Assembly: GCA_027475525.1 (NCBI GenBank)
Contig: JAMWFC010000055.1
Location: 538,212 to 602,211 of the forward strand
Source: Macrolepiota albuminosa
Lineage: Eukaryota > Basidiomycota > Agaricomycetes > Agaricales > Agaricaceae
Direction of reading: 5' to 3'
Length of the DNA stretch: 64,000 nt
How positions within the stretch are numbered: position 1 is the first letter of the stretch; the number at the start of each line of letters is the position of its first letter. The notes under the pieces are model-generated. The model saw only the letters and a program-made list of their open reading frames with translations. It ran no database searches and was not told where the DNA came from. Positions 57,437 to 64,000 of this stretch are shown here, one piece after another. Position numbers and translations under genes: made by a program.

Positions 57437-58762
57437 TCAGATCTCAAGCCCAACAAGTACATAGGCAGGATCGACTTGGAAGACAGGCTTAGTAACAACA
57501 GTTCCTCCAACGTACATGAGGGAATGCAACAGGGCGCCCAGATTGGGCGAGACACGCTCCAAAATAATTACAAGTGCAGAACATCCAAGTCTCTCGTCGG
57601 CTAGGTCCAAGAGGGCCACGATACTAATAGCAACGTCAGCTCAATTCATGTGCATCAGGTCAGAAAGTTTCACCTTTCTCGAAAGCTGACGGACTCGGCA
57701 CTCTTGCCGTCAACGTAAAGAGTCTTTGGTTTTCCGGGTAACTCAAGGACGACTCCATCGAATGCCGCACTCAGGTTCGGAGCAGAGATGGATACTCTTC
57801 TGGCATAGGGCAACGCCTGGAGACCTTGATGCGGGAACAAGTTCATCAGAAAATCAAGTGCATCGGTCTCCTGAGTCTTGCTGACAGGTATCGGTGAGAG
57901 CTTGGGTCCTAGGCCGTCAAAATCGCTGTCGTCTCCATCATCAGGGGTCAAGGGCGGCGTCGAGAGTTCAGAGAGAGCTTGGGTCCTAGGCCGTCAAAAT
58001 CGCTGTCGTCTCCATCATCAGGGGTCAAGGGCGGCGTCGAGAGTTCAGAGCAGATCGAGTTGGAATCGCACGAGGTAGGGTAACCGGTCGGGGATAGGAG
58101 AAAGGGTTGCACGAGGTGTTGGTGTTCACAGAGGATGATTTATTTGATTTAGACAATGGATGCTGAATTTCAGAAGAGAAAAAAGAAGTGTTGGTATTGG
58201 AATGAGTACGCGCCGAACTGCCTGTCACACAGTCCGACGACCCTCGGTCTGGAGGGCATTTTGATTTCGGGGTGTCAAAAACGCCACTGAAAAAGTGTCA
58301 ATGGCTAAACAGCTGCAGTATCAGAAAGAGCCTACCCCCGGTCCGCCAGAGAAGGTAGTAGAATAATAGTACATGTCGTCGGTGCCCTGGAGATGGCACA
58401 CAGCAAGCACATTGGCCTCAGTGTCGAAAGGAAGAGAAGCCCCATCTCCAACGGTTTGACGACCGTTGCTGGAGATAGAAAACGGAGATCAATGTCAAGG
58501 TAAACCAGGAAAGGGAGAGAACGAACGTGGGGCAAAGACTAGAATTTTTCTGTAGTATATTTGACATTGTATTCAACGACATAAGCTGCCAACTTGATTG
58601 ATTTGGAGGGGAGCGGGTTGTTAAAAGAATTCTAGACACGAATATGAGCGATAGACGACAAGACGACAAGAAGTAAAGTAGGGTGGGTTCACCTTGGTAA
58701 GCAAATAAGACCATACTTCGGCAATCTCCGCACCGCACGTGCCCGCCAATTGGACATGGCAA
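57437..58762 (-). CDS. Ornithine decarboxylase antizyme, with a candidate +1 frameshift site
   Basis: Minus strand: EANVLAVCHLQGTDDMYYYSTTFSGGPGG, intron (GTAGGC...TTCAG), a Ser/Asn-rich linker, then FDGLGPKLSPIP, LYVDGKSAESVSFRE, intron, and SIVALLDLADERLGCSALVIILERV, LLHSLMYVGGTVVTKP, ending VDPAYVLVGLEI. This is the antizyme fold that binds ornithine decarboxylase and sends it to the proteasome. An upstream frame (from 58,762) ends at a TGA (context CAC-TGA-G, about 58,416-58,420), and the antizyme frame runs on from its second base, as in +1 decoding. A different exon structure could avoid the shift. A 77-bp duplication (57,896-58,050) and one unexplained -1 frame change upstream of it disturb the middle. 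Start unresolved. Confidence 0.78.
57896..58050. repeat. 77-bp exact tandem duplication (20), in antizyme
   Basis: Copies start at 57,896 and 57,973 in the linker before the antizyme fold. Confidence 0.95.
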
Positions 58763-58993
58763 ATTTGAGTGGATAGGCTCACCACCGCTAGAGACAGCGA
58801 CCTCAAGACATGTGAGTATTATTCTCCTCCCCAGTTTTGCTTCGGTTCCCTTGCTGGTATGCTGTAGAATCCATGCTGGTCCTTTCTAGACTACAATTAC
58901 GCCAGGACGTGCTGGATTGGCGATCGACTGTTTGGATAACCTTCTTTACTGATATACGTCTTGTCCACAGTACTCTTTCGTCAAACACACAAG

Positions 58994-60027
58994 ATGGCTG
59001 ACGCTGCCCCCCGAGGACGTGGTGGTTTTGGACGTGGACGTGGTGAGCGAGGCCGTGGCCGTAGGGGCCCTCGTCGTGGCGGACGCAAGGACGAGGAGAA
59101 AGAGTGGTAAGCCACTCTGTCGCTTTTGCCGACATTTGTGCAACCTCAGTCCGTGGCGGACGCAAGGACGAGGAGAAAGAGTGGTAAGCCACTCTGTCGC
59201 TTTTGCCGACATTTGTGCAACCTCAGTCTTAGGGCTCCCGTCACAAAATTGGGTCGTCTCGTGAAGGATGGAAAAATCAAGTCTATCGAGGAAATATATC
59301 TCTTCTCGCTCCCTGTCAAGGAATACCAGATTATCGACTTCTTCCTCCCCAAGCTCAAGGACGAGAGGAAATATATCTCTTCTCGCTCCCTGTCAAGGAA
59401 TACCAGATTATCGACTTCTTCCTCCCCAAGCTCAAGGACGAGTCATGAAGATCATGCCTGCAGAAACAGACTCGTGCAGGTCAACGTACACGTTTCAAGG
59501 CTTTCGTTGCCATCGGTGACTCTGAAGGACATGTTGGTCTTGGTGTCAAGTGTGCTAAGGAAGTTGCTACCGCTATTCGTGGTGCTATCATCCTCGCAAA
59601 GCTCTCTGTCATTCCTGTACGAAGAGGTTACTGGGGTGCTGCCCTCGGAGAGCCCCATACTGTGCCTTCCAAGGTTAGCGGCAAGGTTGGCTCGGTCATG
59701 TGCCGCCTGATTCCGGCTCCGCGTGGAACTGGTATTGTTGCTGCCCCCGCTTCAAAACGCCTCCTACAACTTGCTGGTGTCGAGGATGTCTACACACAGT
59801 CCAAGGGTTCTACGGCGACCATGGGTAACTTCTTGAAAGCTACCTTTGCTGCTGTAGGTGTTTTTCACTAAACCTGTCCGGGCTTGACTTATGCTTGTCA
59901 TATGCAGATCACCAAAACATACGCCTTCCTCACACCCGATTTGTGGCGTGAGATTCCCCTTTCCAAATTCCCTTACGATGAGCACAGTGCTCACCTTCAA
60001 CTCGCGGCGGGTAAGAGGGCATACTAA
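58994..60027 (+). CDS. RPS2: 40S ribosomal protein uS5 (RPS2), with three 77-bp duplications
   Basis: Start ATG 58,994: [20 protein letters not shown], the RG-rich N-terminus of eukaryotic uS5. Intron (GTAAGC...CTTAG), then [108 protein letters not shown], an intron near 59,855-59,907, and [14 protein letters not shown]. Stop TAA 60,025-60,027. Tandem copies at 59,075, 59,288 and 59,972 are present. In addition one base is missing near 59,443 and two near 59,460, where KDEV and MPVQKQ are expected. These losses compensate each other and look like consensus errors in an essential gene. Confidence 0.93.
59075..59228. repeat. 77-bp exact tandem duplication (21), in RPS2
   Basis: Copies start at 59,075 and 59,152 and repeat the end of exon 1 with its intron donor. 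Confidence 0.95.
59288..59442. repeat. 77-bp exact tandem duplication (22), in RPS2
   Basis: Copies start at 59,288 and 59,365 and repeat [19 protein letters not shown]. Confidence 0.95.
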
Positions 60028-60125
60028 TTAAGACGTATGGAGTTGTCTCTTACGATGAGCACAGTGCTCACCTTCAACTCGCGGCGGGTAAGAGGGCATA
60101 CTAATTAAGACGTATGGAGTTGTCT
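59972..60125. repeat. 77-bp exact tandem duplication (23), across the RPS2 stop codon
   Basis: Copies start at 59,972 and 60,049; the first includes the TAA. Confidence 0.95.
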
Positions 60126-60502
60126 GTGTATGACCTGCAGAATCATGGATTCATTAATCTGATGAGTTTGACTGGAAGCCGTGTGATTGCCACTCGTTTT
60201 ATGTATGTATTATAGTGAGTATTTGATCTAAGTGATCTGGTGTCGTCTGAGGACTGTTGGAGCAATGTGTCCCTAAGTAACAGTCGCAGACGTGAAGCAG
60301 CTGCCTTTGGCGGAATGTCAGAGATGACATGGCGTCGACTTTGGGTTGTTTGGTCGCGTGTCGACTTTCTTCCTGCCTTGACCTCTGGTGGCTGCATGCA
60401 GTACCAGTTGTGATTTTGTGCGTAAACGCCTTGTCTTCATTATATTTCATATCGGTGGCTAATGCTGCCCGCAGTTTTTTTTTCTTTCTCTGGATCCAAG
60501 TC
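60126..60502. other. Intergenic, nothing recognised
   Basis: 3' flank of RPS2 and upstream region of the unknown Ser/Pro-rich gene, with a T-rich run just before its start. No RNA gene was identified. Confidence 0.45.
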
Positions 60503-62049
60503 ATGTCTTCTGCTCGAAACTCTGATTCTCGCCATTCTAAATCCCTCCTCCAATCCCGCTCTTTACGTGATTTTCATACTCCTTTGCCACCGCGATGCCC
60601 AGACAAGCCCCGACGTCATGTGTTACAGTCTAATGGCCCACACGTTCGTGAAGCCTACTCATCCGTGTCCATTAGTGAGCCTGCAAGAAGGTAACCACCC
60701 CAAATCAAAATTAGGTTCTGCTCCTTATTCGGTTTTACAGCCTTTCGCCTCATTCCTCCATCCAGGCATCACCCTCCATTGCGGTTCCAAGGATAGATAT
60801 CAAGGGAGTAGCCTCGTCGCCTACCTCTTCCTACGAGAGTTCTCCCTGTCTCGATAATATACGCCCTTCTATCTCGCTTAGTAGCACAGGCGTCCACGAA
60901 CTGAGAAATCCGCCAGTGGATCCCCGTAGGCATAGGCGATTATGTAGCGACTTTGGACTCGCTCGCCAAGCTAGAGCTTCACCCATACCAGACATCTCAA
61001 GTCTAGCGTCGACACCTCCTGCAACATACATAGAAACAGACTCAGATTCAGAGTCAATTGATCAGTCGTTGGATTACTCCTTTCCCGAGCCACCCCCGAT
61101 CAGCGAGACATTACATCTGCGACGTATGCATAGTTCTCCTATGTTCGATTTGGAAGAAACACACCAGGCGACGGATGTTCTCAGAAAGCGCTGGGGAGTC
61201 GCGATTCCAGTTTTTAAACCCATAGCTGTGGAAAGTAACAAGGTTGATCCTCGTTCCACCTCCAATCTTGACGGCCTCGCCATGCCACGTTCAACTATTA
61301 ACAGAGTCAGTGATGACAATGTTTCCCGAAATCGTTCTGGCCAGCAGCGCCCGCTATTTATAGAATCAGCCTCGCCGCCTCCACCGTTTCTTCCCAAAGC
61401 AGGCAAAGATAATTCCTGGAAACGCGCAACCACCGCAGCAATACTTCATGCAGGGCGACCAGAAACGGCTTCTATTTCCTTAACGCGATCCGCATCTTCC
61501 GTCGGACTGAAAGAAGACTTTCCCATCAAAGCTCCTGTTGGCCCTACTGTGCAAAGACGTTTCGGTATATTGCCTCCGGAGCTCACGCAGTCCATAGATC
61601 GCTTGGATCTAAGCATCGAAAAATTGAAGACGCATAATCCATATCAGCTCCCGAGCCTCGGTGGTGCTGCTGTCCTTGAGGAAAATCGGAAGAAACCCGA
61701 GTTTCGTATGTCATTAAGCACGCCATCACTTGCCAGCGCGGGGCGCAAGAAGCCAGAGTCTCCCTCTTACCTCTCCCCCTCAAAGCCTGTAGCGGGCTCT
61801 AAACATTCATCAACCACTGCTCCGCTCAAGGCATCTTCCGAGTGTCGAGCCACGCGGCAACAGTCTTTTGCCCCGCTGCCTACCCATCAATCAGACCGGC
61901 CATCACCTAAGTCATTCATGGATATCACGCCTGAACGAGAGGAGGAACAGGGACCGCGTTCACGGGTGCGCAAATTTCTGGCGCGGGCAAGTATCAGCAT
62001 GTTTAGCTGGGGAAAGAATGTGAGTAGGATGAAGAGTATCTCGAAATGA
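60503..62049 (+). CDS. Serine/proline-rich protein of unknown function
   Basis: Not recognised. Start ATG 60,503 (MSSARNSDSRHSKSLLQSRS), one intron (about 60,691-60,740, GTAACC...TACAG), then a long second exon to TGA 62,047-62,049. Low-complexity Ser/Pro/Arg sequence with short patches: ETDSDSESIDQSLDYSFPEP, TDVLRKRWGVAIPVFKPI, RRFGILPPELTQSIDRLDLS, a probable short helix, and a basic C-terminus (RVRKFLARASISMFSWGKNV). No transmembrane segment or known domain was seen; it is probably intrinsically disordered. The stop codon is the first base of a 77-bp duplication. Confidence 0.7.
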
Positions 62050-62209
62050 GGGGAATTTTATTATGCTGGACTTCATGTGAACGCTTTCAGTCGACTTTAT
62101 ATCTACTTTCGTTTTGTAGGATTTGAGGGGAATTTTATTATGCTGGACTTCATGTGAACGCTTTCAGTCGACTTTATATCTACTTTCGTTTTGTAGGATT
62201 TGAGGGGAA
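62047..62209. repeat. 77-bp exact tandem duplication (24), 3' of the unknown Ser/Pro-rich gene
   Basis: Copies start at 62,047 and 62,124, with nine further matching bases after the second copy. Confidence 0.95.
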
Positions 62210-62433
62210 AATGTGAAACTTGCGAGCCTGGTGTTCGCACATGCAAGAAATGTGTATCCGTTGACGAGCTTTATCAGAATCCAAGTCGATATTGACAAAC
62301 CATAGACGGTGAATAAATGTATGAATGCACGGAATCGAGGAAGATGTCAAGAAGGTTGAATTAACAATGTGCATTCAAATACAGTATTGCCAACTTGTTG
62401 AGTTGACTCTAAATAGAACAATCTATCCATCAA

Positions 62434-64000
62434 TTATTCTGGCGGGACGTAACGAGATACAAGCAATGGGCATTGACTGCCCTCTTTGTACTTGCCAGAC
62501 ACATATGGCCGCGTCACCAGACTTTCAATTATCAATAACAAGGGTCCTGAGTAGCGGCGAAAATTACATACACATTTGCTTTGAAAATCTTCTCGTCGGT
62601 AGCTTTGAAGACGAAACTTGTAATCAAAATATACAAAAACGTTTTGAATTCAATCAACGAGAACCGCATGCCGATGCACGACTGCAGGGTTCGATTATCA
62701 AACCTAGGACTAAATGAAGCGTAAAACCACCTACTCGAGGGCCAGCGGAGAAGGTCAAGATATTTGGATAGAGTCCAGGTAACTGTGCTGCTGTCTCTGG
62801 GAGGTTATCCCAACGATCTGGACTATTACACTTCGAGTCAATACTGACCAATACCCGGTAGTCGTGAAGAGGAACAACATACCGGAATTCCCAAGCATCT
62901 TCACCCCAAATTTCCTTGTCTAGGTTAAACCCCTCAATTGCCACATGGACGAAACTGCCCTTGGGTACGATCACGCTTCGCTTGCCTTCGTCGATTGTAC
63001 CATCTCGTCTGTGTACAGGATATGACGTTGGGACCTCGTCGTCCTGCATAGCAACTCGTATGGATGAATGAACAGGTGGCACAAGTCGCAGTGATTCCCG
63101 GCAGACGTTATTAAGAAATGGCAAGTTCGCGATGTTATCGTATAAAGAATGTAACTCATCCTCAGTCAAACTCGCTAAACTGCCCGCGGAAGAAGGTGCG
63201 ATTGACAAAAGTTCTTGACGTAAACGTGCCTGTGTTTCAGGATGATGCGCCAACATCAGTAAAGTCCAAGTCACGCTAAGGGATGTGGTGTCGGAGCCAG
63301 CAAACATGAAAGTATTTATGTTGTCAAGTATATCCTCATCGGATATGCGATGCTCTGGAGGAACGTCGATTGAGGCATTGGACTTCACTAGGAACAACTT
63401 AAGTTCAAAACTCCCCTGACAGGCATATAACTTACTGAGTAGACTTAAGAGGTCCTTCCCAAGGAAAGGTGATCCACTTTTTTCACTCTCTTCTAATTTC
63501 CGTTTATTCTCTTCAATCAGTTGGCTTGCCACTCGATAAATGGTCTTCTGGGATCGCTCTACGATACGTATGCTCTTGTCAGGCTGTGAGCAAACAACAT
63601 TTAATCAAAAGGGTCCTACGCCAAAAGGATATGACTACTCACGAATATGCGACTTAAAGATGGAAAATATATGTTGAAGAGAGTCCTTAGAGCGCTGCCT
63701 TGCGAGATTGCGACCTCGAACATATCGCTGTACGCGCAGAAAAGTTCGTTTGTTTCATCTTTGATAGCATTAAACTCGTAGCCAAATCCTGTTCACCTTG
63801 AGGTCAACGCCTGTACTTGCAATGGCTATAACTTGTCTACCTGCAGCCCCAATGACGTCAAACGTCGCTCGGCTTACCCAGTGGCAAACATCAATCTTCA
63901 TAGTCTCGTCTGAAGGTTTCTCGTGGTCATTGGAAGCCATTGAAATCATGCTCGACCATCGTTCCTTTAGTTCTCCACCCTTCCTGAACACAATTGGCGA
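62434..64000 (-). CDS. Cytochrome P450 monooxygenase, 5' end beyond the window
   Basis: Class E P450 on the minus strand in several exons. Substrate region FRKGGELKERWSSMI with DVCHWVSRATFDVIGAAG; I-helix FMFAGSDTTSLSVTW; K-helix ESLRLVPP (ExxR); PDRWDNLP; and the heme loop FSAGPR|SCIGMRFSLIEFK, split by an intron (GTAGGT...CTGCAG). The axial cysteine is present. The ending is VTRPYVSGKYKEG ... RYVPPE, TAA at 62,434-62,436. The N-terminal membrane anchor lies beyond base 64,000. The substrate cannot be predicted, and no pathway genes are next to it. Confidence 0.9.

Noticed and set aside
62434..64000. Secondary-metabolite cluster around the P450
   Set aside because: The visible neighbours are a ribosomal protein, antizyme and an unknown disordered protein; no synthase, transporter or regulator was seen.
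26340..64000. tRNA or other structured RNA genes
   Set aside because: No T-loop (GGTTCGAATCC-type) with matching acceptor stem was found by eye in the intergenic parts; a covariance-model scan would be needed to be sure.

Overview
The window looks like part of a draft nuclear scaffold from a mushroom-forming basidiomycete (Agaricomycetes-like). The genes are dense and broken by many introns of about 45-60 nt, neighbours often share short divergent promoters, and the transposons are fungal Ty3/gypsy, Ty1/copia, Tc1/mariner and DDE types. No species can be named from the sequence.

Bases 1-11,676 hold a young Ty3/gypsy element on the minus strand (78-11,599) with two 944-bp LTRs that look identical. 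It sits inside the reverse transcriptase gene of a related element and is flanked by a 4-bp GCGC duplication. Besides gag-protease and pol it carries a multi-exon gene on the opposite strand (1190-3503), between integrase and the 3' LTR, with a six-cysteine cluster. A 100-N scaffold gap follows (11,677-11,776).

Bases 11,777-26,300 are a graveyard of nested, CpG-depleted elements: a DDE transposase relic, an old gypsy element, a copia element inserted in its gag gene, at least six solo LTRs with 4-bp target duplications, and a Tc1/mariner relic. Mismatched target duplications around two 929-bp LTRs (14,757-15,685 and 21,482-24,472) show that 15,686-21,481 was inverted by LTR-LTR recombination.

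Bases 26,350-64,000 are an ordinary gene island: paraoxonase-like protein, bleomycin hydrolase, a membrane protein of unknown function, a J-domain protein, a TRP/Flc-like membrane protein, ATP synthase OSCP, an ICMT-like methyltransferase, Mgs1/WRNIP1, pyroglutamyl peptidase, APS kinase, a germinal-centre-type kinase, eIF2B gamma, CLIP-170-like protein, OM14-like protein, eIF3c, IPC synthase Aur1, ornithine decarboxylase antizyme, ribosomal protein uS5/RPS2, an unknown serine/proline-rich protein and a truncated cytochrome P450. These are mostly housekeeping genes with no sign of a metabolic cluster.

One signal cuts across everything: 24 direct tandem duplications, each with a period of exactly 77 bp and (nearly) perfect identity. 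They occur in transposons and in essential genes alike and break reading frames (77 is not a multiple of 3). The simplest explanation is an assembly error, with contig overlaps of one k-mer length placed end to end instead of merged. Genes carrying them should be read as intact genes in a flawed assembly, not as pseudogenes.
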